Assembly (NCBI GenBank): GCA_934615235.1
Contig: CAKTTL010000017.1
Coordinates: forward strand, 1-39,914
From: an uncultured Clostridia bacterium
Lineage (GTDB): Bacteria; Bacillota; Clostridia; Christensenellales; Aristaeellaceae
DNA: 39,914 nucleotides
Reading direction: 5' to 3'
Both the position numbers and the translations under genes were made by a program. Positions 24,408 to 32,490 of the stretch are shown piece by piece (within the stretch, counting starts at the first letter, position 1; each line of letters opens with the position of its first letter). The notes under the pieces were generated by a model. That model searched no databases, was not told the origin of the DNA, and saw nothing but the letters and a program-made list of their open reading frames with translations.

Positions 24408-25607
24408 GTGCAGAACTTTTCCGAACGACTCTCTCAGGCGCGCAAAGCGCGTCAGATGACGCAGGCCGAGCTTGCGCAGCGGATGCACGTATCCCGCCAG
24501 ATGGTATCCCATTGGGAAAACGGCCGTGTGATCCCGAGCGAAGAAACCGCGCGCCGGCTGTGCGGGCTGCTCGATATTTCGGCGGAGGAGAAAAAGCCGC
24601 ATGCTCCCGCCCGCCGCCTGAGCCGCTGGCTCCCCGTCGCGGCCGCGTGCGCGGCGCTTTCGGTGGCCGTCGTGCTTTGCACGCCGCTGATGGAAAAGAA
24701 TACGGTAAAAAACCACGCCGCTCATGCCGCCGCCGCGCAGACGACGCAGAGAAACGTAACGCCCATCTCCACCTCTCTGGAATGGTATCAGGGGGCGGAC
24801 GAAAACGTGCCCGGCAAGGCCTATGTGAAATTTATCCCGACGGAGACGGAAGCGAAGGTCTGCTACCGCGCAAAGAAAGGTCCGCAGTGCGGCTGGGACG
24901 CGCAATTTGTCTATCAGGAGCAGAACGGGTTCAGCTTCACGCCCGAAAAATGGACGGCCGTGATCTTTAACGCCGACGGCTCCGTCCGCTGGGTGCGCAC
25001 CGATATGGCGGATGAAATCAGTTATGAGCGGCTGCTCCTGCCGCAGAAGCCCAATACGATGGGAACGTTTATCCCGGTAGATTCGTCAATCGGCTACGGC
25101 ATCGCCGTCGAAGGCGTGGACGAGAATGGAAACCGGCTTGTTTTCCATGGCTATATTCCCCTTTCGCAGGAAGAAGAAAAGGTATACGTGCCCGCCGATT
25201 TCCAGGCGGAGCAGACGCCCGAGGAGGGCAAGGCCTTTCTGACCGCGACGCCGCTTGCGGAGGTTGTAACGCCCGTCTATTTCGAGCGCTATAACGCGGA
25301 CGGCTGGGAAATGGACGCGGACTTCAAAAACACCAGCGACGTGCCGTTTACCGTTAAGGGCATGCTCAGCATCATGTTCCGCGGCGAAGAGATCGTCTAC
25401 CGCAACGTTTTCCTTGCCGAGCAGATGCTTTACTGGAAGGAGCTGCGCGATCTGACGCTGCAGCCGGGCGAAACGTTCACGCACGGCAGCCAGTGCCCCG
25501 TGCAGGATCTGACCGGCATGGGCTATCTCGTATACGGCACGGACGCGAACGGCAACGATCTGGAATTCTGGACGTATATGTCCCTCTCGCAGGAAAAAGC
25601 GCAATGA
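24408..25607 (+). CDS. Membrane-anchored XRE-family regulator with duplicated outer domain
   Basis: About 399 residues. An N-terminal HTH_3 domain (LSQARKARQMTQAELAQRMHVSRQMVSHWENGR) is followed by a basic stretch, one transmembrane helix (about 72-92), an Ala-rich linker, and a large outer region of two related lobes. Each lobe ends in a similar motif: GVDENGNRLVFHGYIPL and GTDANGNDLEFWTYMSL. I recognise no named family for the lobes. The GTG at 24408 is preferred because GGAGG (24394-24398) is 9 bases upstream; the ATG at 24399 abuts it. It overlaps the next regulator by 4 bases. A transmembrane signalling role, with outer ligand sensing passed to an inner DNA-binding domain, is inference. 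Confidence 0.82.
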   Translation: MQNFSERLSQARKARQMTQAELAQRMHVSRQMVSHWENGRVIPSEETARRLCGLLDISAEEKKPHAPARRLSRWLPVAAACAALSVAVVLCTPLMEKNTVKNHAAHAAAAQTTQRNVTPISTSLEWYQGADENVPGKAYVKFIPTETEAKVCYRAKKGPQCGWDAQFVYQEQNGFSFTPEKWTAVIFNADGSVRWVRTDMADEISYERLLLPQKPNTMGTFIPVDSSIGYGIAVEGVDENGNRLVFHGYIPLSQEEEKVYVPADFQAEQTPEEGKAFLTATPLAEVVTPVYFERYNADGWEMDADFKNTSDVPFTVKGMLSIMFRGEEIVYRNVFLAEQMLYWKELRDLTLQPGETFTHGSQCPVQDLTGMGYLVYGTDANGNDLEFWTYMSLSQEKAQ

Positions 25608-26404
25608 CGGAAACGCTGGGACAGAGAATTAAAAGCGCGCGCAAGGCTGCGGGGCTGACGCAGGAAGCGCTCGCCAACGCCGTACACGTTTCGCGCCAGA
25701 GCGTTTCATTGTGGGAAAACGATAAGACCGAGCCGGATATCGAAACCCTCCGGCTTGTGGCGGAATGCCTGAATACGAATCTTTCGGCGCTGCTGGGCGA
25801 AGCGCCCGCGGCGGAAACGCCCGCCGCACCCGCGGAGACCGCGCCTGAACAGAAACCGGATGAACCGGCGGCGCGCGGCGGGAAGGCGAAACGAAAGCAG
25901 ATCGCCTTCCTCGCGCTGTGCCTGTGCGTAATCCTCGCCTGCGGCGTGTTTACCATCGTGCGGCTTGCCGCGCCGAAGCAGGAAACGTACGACCCCGCAT
26001 GGTTCCAGGAGGAAACGCCCGTCGTTCCCGGTCAGGCGAATATCCTGATGTACACGCATGAAACGCCTATCGCCGCCTGGCAGCGCGCGCAGGACGCGAA
26101 ACCGGACTGGATTTTCCACCTGTATTTCCGCGAACAGAACGGCGTCGGCTTTACATTCGAAAGCGCGAATTTCATTTATTTCGGCACCCGGCAGCCCTAT
26201 CATACGCAGCCGCTCGGCGCTGAAATGTTCGCCGCCAGCACAGGCTCGACCTATATCGGCCCGTACCAGACGCGGCAGATTTACATGGGCAAAACCGCGA
26301 CGGACTTCGAATACGCCATCGGCTGCGTCCTGCACGGCACGGACGACAACGGCAACCAGCTCACCTTCCGCGCCTGGCTGCCGCTGGAGAACAATATTGA
26401 ATAA
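25604..26404 (+). CDS. Membrane-anchored XRE-family regulator, single outer domain
   Basis: 266 residues. HTH_3 domain (IKSARKAAGLTQEALANAVHVSRQSVSLWENDK), then a Pro/Ala/Glu-rich linker, a basic KAKRKQ stop-transfer, one transmembrane helix (about 98-118) and one outer lobe. The lobe shares EQNGVGFTFE and GTDDNGNQLTFRAWLPL with the lobes of the preceding protein (EQNGFSFTPE, GVDENGNRLVFHGYIPL). The ATG at 25604 overlaps the preceding stop as ATGA. The two are paralogues and probably work together. Repeat copy C1 begins 22 bases past the stop. Confidence 0.83.
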   Translation: MTETLGQRIKSARKAAGLTQEALANAVHVSRQSVSLWENDKTEPDIETLRLVAECLNTNLSALLGEAPAAETPAAPAETAPEQKPDEPAARGGKAKRKQIAFLALCLCVILACGVFTIVRLAAPKQETYDPAWFQEETPVVPGQANILMYTHETPIAAWQRAQDAKPDWIFHLYFREQNGVGFTFESANFIYFGTRQPYHTQPLGAEMFAASTGSTYIGPYQTRQIYMGKTATDFEYAIGCVLHGTDDNGNQLTFRAWLPLENNIE

Positions 26405-26425
26405 CGTTGGGGGAACGGGGTTTTT

Positions 26426-26583
26426 TGCAGGGGGAGGGACCTTCTTTCTGGAGAAAGAAGGTCCCTCCCCCTGCACCCCCACCTCCAAGAAAGCCACTTT
26501 TTCTCAGAAAACCGTAAGCGGCTTTCTTCGGAGGGGAGCTCGAGGGGAACCCTTCTTTCTCCTGAAAGAAGGGTTCCCCTCGA
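26426..26583. repeat. Two palindromic repeats head to head, copies C1 and C2
   Basis: C1 (minus orientation): hairpin 2 at 26426-26448 with 26453-26475 (23 perfect pairs, loop TGGA), core AAGAAAGCC at 26487-26495. C2 (plus orientation): core GCGGCTTTCTTC at 26518-26529, hairpin 2 at 26540-26559 with 26564-26583 (20 perfect pairs, loop TCCT). Separate hairpin 1 units are missing; instead the two cores are complementary over 9 bases and could pair with each other. C1 faces the regulator gene's stop and C2 faces the pfkA stop, so each converging gene has its own hairpin 2. Confidence 0.9.
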
Positions 26584-26616
26584 CGTTCTTTCGTTCTTTC
26601 GTTTTCCCGTCCTCTC

Positions 26617-27597
26617 TTACAGCGACAGGATTTCGCTTGTGAGCAGCGTGTGCGGGTCGATGGACTTGGTTTGGGTCATTGCTTCTTCGAGATCAACGGA
26701 GACGACGCGGTCGCCCTTGTAGGCGATGATGCGGTTGATTTCGCCCTTGACAAGGCACTCGACGGCATGGACGCTCATCTGCGCGGCGATAACGCGGTCG
26801 CGCACGGTGGGACTGCCGCCGCGCTGGATATAGCCGAGGATGGAGACGGCGGGCGTTACGCCGATGGTCTGCTTGATCTGCGCGGCGAGATCCTCGCAGG
26901 AGCAGGCGCCTTCGGCCACGACGATGATGAAGTGCGTCTTGCCGCGGCTGCGGCCGGCGAGAATCGGCTGGATAACGTCCGTGTTCACGTCGTAGGGCTT
27001 TTCAGGAATGAGGCAGATTTCCGCGCCGTTGGCGATGGCCGCGTTGAGCGCGATATAACCGGCCTGCCGGCCCATGACCTGAATGATGCTGCAGCGCTCG
27101 TGCGAGTAGGTCGTGTCCTTGATCTTGTCGATCGCGTCCTTGACGGTGTTGAGCGCGGTATCGAAGCCGATGGTGTATTCGGTGCAGCCGATGTCGTTGT
27201 CGATGGTGGCGGGGATGCCGATAACCGGCACGCCCAGCTCGCTGAGCAGCTTCGCGCCGGCGAACGAGCCGTCGCCGCCGATGATGATGATCGCGTCGAG
27301 CTTGAATACGCGGGCGATCGCTGCGGCGCGTTCGCGCCCTTCAGGAGTACGGAATTCCGGGCAGCGCGAGGTATGCAGCACCGTGCCGCCGCGGGAGAGA
27401 ATTTCGGAGACCGAGCGGAGCGTCATCGGCTCGATTTCGCCGGCAAGCAGGCCGGTATAGCCGTTTTTAATGCCGTAAACTTCCAGACCGTAATAAATGC
27501 CGGCGCGGACGACCGCGCGGACGGCCGCGTTCATGCCGGGCGCGTCGCCGCCGCTGGTCAGAACGCCGATGCGCTTGATTGCAGACGTGTTTTCCAT
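26617..27597 (-). CDS. pfkA: ATP-dependent 6-phosphofructokinase
   Basis: 326 residues, full length for bacterial PFK. It phosphorylates fructose-6-phosphate in glycolysis. Visible motifs are GVLTSGGDAPGMNAAVR (11-27), IIGGDGSF (104-110; the Gly after the Asp indicates ATP rather than pyrophosphate as donor), PATIDNDI with the catalytic Asp near 129, MGRQAGYIAL, and ILGYIQRGGSPTVRDR. The start has TGGAG 8 bases upstream. It is a single gene divergent from the SRP operon, with repeat C2 at its 3' end. Confidence 0.96.
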   Translation of the reverse strand: MENTSAIKRIGVLTSGGDAPGMNAAVRAVVRAGIYYGLEVYGIKNGYTGLLAGEIEPMTLRSVSEILSRGGTVLHTSRCPEFRTPEGRERAAAIARVFKLDAIIIIGGDGSFAGAKLLSELGVPVIGIPATIDNDIGCTEYTIGFDTALNTVKDAIDKIKDTTYSHERCSIIQVMGRQAGYIALNAAIANGAEICLIPEKPYDVNTDVIQPILAGRSRGKTHFIIVVAEGACSCEDLAAQIKQTIGVTPAVSILGYIQRGGSPTVRDRVIAAQMSVHAVECLVKGEINRIIAYKGDRVVSVDLEEAMTQTKSIDPHTLLTSEILSL

Positions 27598-27631
27598 ATA
27601 AATATCTCCATTCAGAAATGAGGATGGTGAT

Positions 27632-27659
27632 ATTGTATCACGTGCGGCGGATTTGGCAA
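27632..27659 (-). promoter_or_regulatory. pfkA promoter
   Basis: On the minus strand TTGCCA (27654-27659) and TACAAT (27632-27637) are 16 bases apart, 35 bases before the ATG. Confidence 0.7.
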
Positions 27660-27698
27660 GACGGCGCGGGAAAAAATCCGTCTGGAAAGCGAAAAACC

Positions 27699-27727
27699 TT
27701 GACAGCGCAGCGCGTTTCTGGTATACT
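27699..27727 (+). promoter_or_regulatory. Promoter of the ylxM-ffh operon
   Basis: Consensus TTGACA (27699-27704) and TATACT (27722-27727) are 17 bases apart. AAGGAGG precedes the ylxM ATG. Confidence 0.88.
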
Positions 27728-27781
27728 TGGCTCCGCTGTCAAGCAAAATGCTTTTACACTGAAAAGCGTAAGGAGGCCGGA

Positions 27782-28123
27782 ATGGAAAAGCGCGTGCGAA
27801 CCAGCCTGCTCCTTTCCTTTTACGGGCCGATGCTGACAGAGCGCCAGCGGGAAACGCTCCGCATGCACGAGGAGGACGATCTTTCGCTTTCCGAAATCGC
27901 GCAGGAGGCGGGCGTGACGCGCCAGGCGGCGCACGACGCGATCCGCCGGGGCGAGGAGCAGCTTTTCACGTTCGAAGAAAAGCTGGGTCTGGCTGCTCGA
28001 TGGCAGCGGGTGTGCGAAGGGCTGCGCGAAATTGACAGGGCGCTTTGCGCCGAAGATATACCGGCGGCCAAACGGCTGACACAAGATTTACTGCGCGAGG
28101 AGGAAGCGGAGGATGGCGTTTGA
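27782..28123 (+). CDS. ylxM: YlxM-family HTH protein of the SRP operon
   Basis: 113 residues. YlxM (p13) is a small sigma-70-region-4-like HTH protein encoded next to ffh, thought to influence signal-recognition-particle function. The sequence starts MEKRVRTSLLLSFYGPMLTERQRETLRMHEEDDLSLSEIAQEAGVTRQAAHDAI, the family signature. AGGAGG lies 6 bases before the ATG. It overlaps the start of ffh by 11 bases, consistent with coupled translation. Confidence 0.93.
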   Translation: MEKRVRTSLLLSFYGPMLTERQRETLRMHEEDDLSLSEIAQEAGVTRQAAHDAIRRGEEQLFTFEEKLGLAARWQRVCEGLREIDRALCAEDIPAAKRLTQDLLREEEAEDGV

Positions 28124-29441
28124 AGGGCTTACAGAGAAACTGCAGAACGCGCTGAAAAAGCTGTCCGGCCGCGGGAAGCTGAGCGAGGCGGACGTGAAGG
28201 TGGCGATGCGCGAAGTGCGCATGGCGCTGCTGGAGGCGGACGTCAACTTCCTGGTGGCGAAGGATTTCGTCAAGAAGGTTACCGACCGCTGCGTAGGGCT
28301 GGACGTGCTGGAAAGCCTGACGCCGTCGCAGCAGGTCATCAAAATCGTCAACGAAGAGCTGACCGAGATGATGGGCGGCGCCGTCGCCCGCCTGACATGG
28401 AGCCCCGCGCCGCCGACCATTTTCATGCTCTGCGGCCTGCAGGGTACCGGTAAAACCACCATGTGCGGCAAGCTCGGCCGGATGCTGAAAAAGCAGGGCA
28501 AAAAGCCGCTGCTCGTGGCGCTGGATATTTACCGCCCGGCGGCCATCCAGCAGCTGCAGGTCGTCGGCAAGAGCGTGGACGTGCCCGTTTTCGAACGCGG
28601 CACGCAGAACCCCGTCAAGACCGCGCAGGAAGCGATCGAGCACGCGAAATACTACGGCTACGACACGATTCTCCTCGATACCGCAGGCCGCCTGCATATC
28701 GACGAGGCGCTGATGGACGAGCTGGCCGCCGTGAAGGCCGCCGTTAGGCCGCAGGAAATCCTGCTGGTGGTCGATGCGATGACCGGTCAGGACGCGGTAA
28801 CCGTTGCCGATACGTTTAACAAAAAGCTCGCCGTGGACGGCGTGATTCTTACCAAGCTCGACGGCGATACCCGCGGCGGCGCGGCGCTTTCCGTGCGCGC
28901 CGTAACCGGCAAGCCGATCAAGTTCTGCGGCATTTCCGAAAAGATGGACGGCATCGAGCCGTTCTATCCGGACCGCATGGCCAGCCGGATCCTCGGCATG
29001 GGCGATATGCTCAGCCTGATCGAAAAGGCGCAGGAATCCTTCGACGAGGAAGCCGCCGCCAAGCTCGAGAAGAAGGCGCGCAACGCGACTTTCAACCTCG
29101 AGGATTATCTCGATCAGATGCAGCAGATGAAGAAGATGGGCTCGATGAAGGACGTTCTGAACATGCTGCCCGGCATGTCCGGCAAGCTCAAGGACGTTGA
29201 AATCGACGAGAACGCGCTGAAAAAGCCGGAAGCCATCATCCGCTCCATGACGCCGCAGGAGCGCCGCAACCCCGACATCCTCAACGCCTCCCGCCGCCGC
29301 CGCATCGCCGCCGGCGCGGGCGTCACCGTGCAGGACGTCAACCAGCTCGTCCGCCAGTTCGATCAGGCCAAACAGATGATGAAGCAGATGATGGGCGGCG
29401 GCGGAAAGTTCCTCCGCAGGAGGATGAAAATAGGGCGCTGA
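28113..29441 (+). CDS. ffh: Signal recognition particle protein Ffh
   Basis: 442 residues. Ffh is the GTPase that, with SRP RNA, targets nascent membrane and secreted proteins to FtsY and the translocon. The N domain (1-95) precedes the G domain with GLQGTGKTT (108-116), DIYRPAA, DTAGRLHIDE, TKLDGDTRGG and GMGD. The methionine-rich M domain (about 300-442) holds DYLDQMQQMKKMGSMKDVLNMLPG and the SRP-RNA-binding SRRRRIAAGAG. It ends in QMMKQMMGGGGKFLRRRM. The start lies within ylxM. Confidence 0.97.
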   Translation: MAFEGLTEKLQNALKKLSGRGKLSEADVKVAMREVRMALLEADVNFLVAKDFVKKVTDRCVGLDVLESLTPSQQVIKIVNEELTEMMGGAVARLTWSPAPPTIFMLCGLQGTGKTTMCGKLGRMLKKQGKKPLLVALDIYRPAAIQQLQVVGKSVDVPVFERGTQNPVKTAQEAIEHAKYYGYDTILLDTAGRLHIDEALMDELAAVKAAVRPQEILLVVDAMTGQDAVTVADTFNKKLAVDGVILTKLDGDTRGGAALSVRAVTGKPIKFCGISEKMDGIEPFYPDRMASRILGMGDMLSLIEKAQESFDEEAAAKLEKKARNATFNLEDYLDQMQQMKKMGSMKDVLNMLPGMSGKLKDVEIDENALKKPEAIIRSMTPQERRNPDILNASRRRRIAAGAGVTVQDVNQLVRQFDQAKQMMKQMMGGGGKFLRRRMKIGR

Positions 29442-29527
29442 CGCGCTCCGTCGAAAAACCGCGGACGACAGGTTCATCCCTGTTTTCCATATAAATTGCC
29501 AAGCACTGGACTTTTAGGAGGTTTACC

Positions 29528-29773
29528 ATGGTCAAGATCCGTCTGAAGAGAATCGGCATGAAGAAGATGCCCTTCTACCGCGTTGTCGTTGCCGACAGCC
29601 GTTTCCCCCGCGATGGCCGCAACATCGAAGAAATCGGTTACTATGATCCGCGCCAGAATCCCGCTGTCATCCACATCGACAACGAGCGTGCGCAGTATTG
29701 GATCAAGTGCGGCGCGCAGCCGACCGATACCGCCCGCGTGCTGCTGAAGAAGAGCGGCGCCATCGAAGGCTGA
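29528..29773 (+). CDS. rpsP: 30S ribosomal protein S16
   Basis: 81 residues: MVKIRLKRIGMKKMPFYRVVVADSR and IEEIGYYDPRQNP are diagnostic of S16, a 30S assembly protein. A strong AGGAGG lies 7 bases upstream. The 86-base gap after ffh contains no clear promoter or terminator, so it probably belongs to the same operon. Confidence 0.97.
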   Translation: MVKIRLKRIGMKKMPFYRVVVADSRFPRDGRNIEEIGYYDPRQNPAVIHIDNERAQYWIKCGAQPTDTARVLLKKSGAIEG

Positions 29774-29794
29774 GAGCCGTTATAAGGAGTTAAC

Positions 29795-30022
29795 ATGGCA
29801 GAGCTGGTACGCTTTATCGCCCGTTCCCTGGTGGATAACGTGGACGCGGTCGACGTGCGCGAGGTCGAAGGCCCCGACGCGACGGTGATCGAGCTGCGCG
29901 TTGCGCCGGAAGATATGGGCAAGGTGATCGGCAAGCAGGGGCGCATTGCCAAGGCGATCCGCTCCATCGTCAAGGCCGCGACGCCGAAAGACGCAAAGCC
30001 GGTCTTTGTCGAAATCGTATGA
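29795..30022 (+). CDS. khpA: KH-domain RNA-binding protein KhpA
   Basis: 75 residues, one type II KH domain with the GxxG loop as GKQGR in VIGKQGRIAKAIRSIVKAA. KhpA partners KhpB and binds RNA in many Firmicutes. AAGGAG precedes the ATG. The TGA overlaps the rimM start in ATGATG. Its position between rpsP and rimM is the standard one. Confidence 0.95.
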   Translation: MAELVRFIARSLVDNVDAVDVREVEGPDATVIELRVAPEDMGKVIGKQGRIAKAIRSIVKAATPKDAKPVFVEIV

Positions 30023-30546
30023 TGGAAGATACGCTTGTCGTCGGGGAGGTCCTGCGTCCGCAGGGCCTTCGCGGCGAAGTAAAAGTGAAGCCGCTCACGG
30101 ACGACCCGGACAGGTTCTTCGACCTGCGCCGCGTCTTTTTGCGCGGAGAGGAAAAGCGCTGCCGCTGCCTGCGCGTGCACGAGGGCTACGCTTATTTGCA
30201 GATTGACGGTATTTTCAGCCGCGAAGCGGCCGAAGGAATCCGCGGCGAAATGCTGCGCATCCGGCGCGAGGACGCGGTGAAGCTGCCGGAAAACGCGGAG
30301 TTCATCTGCGATCTGATCGGCTGTCAGGCGGTCGATACGGAAGGGCGCATCTGGGGCGAGCTGAAGGACGTGCTGCAGCCCGGCGGCTGCGATGTGTACG
30401 TTTTCCGCCGCGAGGACGGCCGCGAGCTGATGGTGCCCGCGCTGAAAAAAGTGGTGCTGCAGGTTCGCCCGTCGGAGCGGCATATCCTGCTCGACGCGCA
30501 GGGCGTGCGCGAAACCGGCGTGACCGACGACACCGAAACCGTATAA
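30019..30546 (+). CDS. rimM: Ribosome maturation factor RimM
   Basis: 175 residues. RimM helps mature the 30S head and binds S19. The N-terminal barrel starts VVGEVLRPQGLRGEVKVKPLTDDPDRF, the family signature. The C-terminal PRC barrel includes LIGCQAVD, GELKDVLQPGGCDVYVF and ELMVPALKKVVLQV. The ATG at 30019 overlaps the khpA stop; a second ATG at 30022 is equally possible. Seven bases after its stop lies repeat copy D. Confidence 0.94.
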   Translation: MMEDTLVVGEVLRPQGLRGEVKVKPLTDDPDRFFDLRRVFLRGEEKRCRCLRVHEGYAYLQIDGIFSREAAEGIRGEMLRIRREDAVKLPENAEFICDLIGCQAVDTEGRIWGELKDVLQPGGCDVYVFRREDGRELMVPALKKVVLQVRPSERHILLDAQGVRETGVTDDTETV

Positions 30547-30552
30547 GATTAC

Positions 30553-30619
30553 TCCCCAAAGCGGCTTTCTTTGGGGAAGCGCGAGGGGGCTTTCTTTCAG
30601 GAGGAAGAAAGCCCCCTCG
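30553..30619 (+). repeat. Palindromic repeat copy D inside the rimM-trmD operon
   Basis: The core GCGGCTTTCTTT (30561-30572) is partly folded into a 9-bp hairpin (30553-30561 with 30569-30577). Hairpin 2 is 30582-30598 with 30603-30619: 17 pairs including one G-U, loop AGGA. This copy points the opposite way relative to the upstream gene compared with the others. TATAAT follows directly (30619-30625 region) without a good -35, so a weak internal promoter is possible but unsupported. Confidence 0.82.
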
Positions 30620-30648
30620 TATAATCCAACCGTTTTTGAGAGGTATTC

Positions 30649-31377
30649 ATGCGTATAACGGCGCTTACGATTTTTCCGCAGATTTTTGATTCGTTTGCCA
30701 ATGAGAGCATTATCGGGCGCGCGCGCAGGCAGGGACTGATCGAGTTCGAGGCGGTCGACCTGCGCCCGTTTTCGGAGCGGAAGCATAAAAACACCGACGA
30801 CGATCCGTTCGGCGGCGGTGCGGGCATGGTGATGCTTGCCCAGCCCGTCGTGGACGCAATGGAGTCGGTTGCGACGCCCGGATGCAGGCGGGTGTACCTG
30901 TCCCCGCGCGGGCAGACGCTGACGCAGAAAAAAGCGGAGGAATACGCAAAGCTTGATCATCTGATCCTTCTGTGCGGACACTATGAGGGGCTCGACCAGC
31001 GCGCGATCGATTTGTGCGTGGACGAGGAGCTTTCCATCGGCGACTACGTGCTCACCGGCGGCGAGACCGCCGCAATGGTCGTGCTTGACGCGGTTTCGCG
31101 TCTGGTGCCCGGCGTGCTGGGCAACGACGAATCGCCCGAGGACGAGAGCTTCACGAGCGGCCTGCTGGAATATCCGCAATATACGCGCCCGCGCGAGTAT
31201 CGCGGGATGACCGTGCCGGAAGTGCTGCTCAACGGCAACCATGCCGAAATTGTCAAATGGCGGCGGGCGCAGGCGCTGCGCGTGACGTTTGAACGCCGCC
31301 CGGAAATGCTGGAAACGGCTGCGCTGACCCCGAAGGAGCGCGCGCTTGTGCGGGAATGGCAGGCCGAAAAGGAATAA
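30649..31377 (+). CDS. trmD: tRNA (guanine-37-N1)-methyltransferase TrmD
   Basis: 242 residues, full length. TrmD methylates G37 next to the anticodon using S-adenosylmethionine and prevents frameshifting. Trefoil-knot motifs are YLSPRGQTLTQKKA, LILLCGHYEGLDQRA and LSIGDYVLTGGETAAMV. PEYPQYTRP-type sequence appears as LLEYPQYTRPREYRGM, and the C-terminal helical domain follows. A weak GAGAGG site lies ahead of the ATG. In most Firmicutes rplS follows; here a fucosidase does. Confidence 0.96.
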   Translation: MRITALTIFPQIFDSFANESIIGRARRQGLIEFEAVDLRPFSERKHKNTDDDPFGGGAGMVMLAQPVVDAMESVATPGCRRVYLSPRGQTLTQKKAEEYAKLDHLILLCGHYEGLDQRAIDLCVDEELSIGDYVLTGGETAAMVVLDAVSRLVPGVLGNDESPEDESFTSGLLEYPQYTRPREYRGMTVPEVLLNGNHAEIVKWRRAQALRVTFERRPEMLETAALTPKERALVREWQAEKE

Positions 31378-31399
31378 TCACGCAACGAGGAGGATCGCA

Positions 31400-32425
31400 A
31401 TGGACAATCACGAATGGTTCAAACAGGCCGGCTATGGCATGATGGTTCACTGGGGACTGTATTCGCTGCTCGGCGGCCAGTACGGGGAGCAGATTGTACG
31501 GCCGTATGCGGAATGGATTCAGGCGCAATGCGCCATTCCGATCGCCGATTATTCCCGCCTGGCGGGCGTGTTCAACCCGATCTACTTTGACGCGGACGAT
31601 TGGATTCGCCTGGCGAAAGACTGCGGGATGAAGTATTTCGTCATCACCAGCAAACATCACGACGGCTTCGCGATGTTCCATAGCCGGGTCGACAAGTATA
31701 ACGTCGTCGACGCGACGCCGTTTGGACGCGACGTTGTGGGCGAGCTCGCCAACGCGTGCGCGCGCCATGGTCTCAAATTCGGCCTGTATTACTCGCAGGA
31801 TCTCGACTGGCACGACCCGAACGGCGGCGGATACCTTTCCAACCATATTCCCTGCGCCGGCAAAACCTGGGATAACAGCTGGGACTTCCCGGACGAAAAG
31901 GCGAAGAACTTTGATTTGTGCTTCGAAAACAAGATGATGCCGCAGATTGAGGAAATCCTCAAAAATTACGGCGAACTGTGTCTCGTCTGGTTCGACGTGC
32001 CGATGACGATCCGGCCGGAGCAGAGCCGCCGCATCTATGAAGCTGTCAAGCGCTATCAGCCAAATTGCCTGATCAATTCGCGCCTTGGCAACGGCGCGTA
32101 TGATTACGTCTCCCTGGGCGATAACGAAATCCCCGATCATATTCCGGAGAGCGACGAAGCCGCGCGGGCCGATATGAATGCCATCAACGGCTTCAAGCCC
32201 AGCCCCTACGGGCTGTATGAAAGCGCCGCTACGCTGAACGATACGTGGGGCTTCTCCGCATATGACCAGAATTGGAAAAGCGCCGATACGATCGTCGAAT
32301 ACCGCCGCAGGCTTGGAAAGCTGGGCATCAACTACCTGCTCAACGTCGGCCCCGATCCTCTTGGCCGCATTCCCGCGCCGAGCGTGGAAATCCTGCGCGA
32401 GGCGGAAAGAAAGATGAATCAATAA
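31400..32425 (+). CDS. GH29 alpha-L-fucosidase-like glycosidase, cytosolic
   Basis: 341 residues. GH29 enzymes release alpha-linked L-fucose. Catalytic-barrel motifs are MMVHWGLYS (14-22), SKHHDGFAMF (84-93), GLYYSQDLDW (128-137) and LVWFDV, in which Asp199 is the predicted nucleophile. LNVGPDPLGRIP is near the end. There is no signal peptide and no C-terminal beta-sandwich, so the enzyme is short and probably acts on imported oligosaccharides; the acid/base residue cannot be assigned by eye. GAGGAGG precedes the ATG 23 bases after trmD, so it may be read through from that operon. Confidence 0.9.
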   Translation: MDNHEWFKQAGYGMMVHWGLYSLLGGQYGEQIVRPYAEWIQAQCAIPIADYSRLAGVFNPIYFDADDWIRLAKDCGMKYFVITSKHHDGFAMFHSRVDKYNVVDATPFGRDVVGELANACARHGLKFGLYYSQDLDWHDPNGGGYLSNHIPCAGKTWDNSWDFPDEKAKNFDLCFENKMMPQIEEILKNYGELCLVWFDVPMTIRPEQSRRIYEAVKRYQPNCLINSRLGNGAYDYVSLGDNEIPDHIPESDEAARADMNAINGFKPSPYGLYESAATLNDTWGFSAYDQNWKSADTIVEYRRRLGKLGINYLLNVGPDPLGRIPAPSVEILREAERKMNQ

Positions 32426-32433
32426 AGAACAAA

Positions 32434-32465
32434 CCGCCGCCCTCTTCCGGACGGCGGCAATTTTC
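32434..32465 (+). terminator. Terminator after the fucosidase gene
   Basis: CCGCCG (32434-32439) pairs with CGGCGG (32452-32457), with two more inner pairs around a mismatch, and is followed by CAATTTTCT. It is a moderate intrinsic terminator. Confidence 0.65.
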
Positions 32466-32490
32466 TATTCGAATCCCTGAAAATATACAT

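Noticed and set aside
22785..24905. A 706-residue minus-strand frame opposite proS
   Set aside because: It is a complement of proS and crosses the proS terminator and the next promoter, with no ribosome site or recognisable domain.
26584..26605. Short tandem GTTCTTTC repeats behind copy C2
   Set aside because: Only about two and a half units of a simple T-rich sequence; probably slippage rather than an array.
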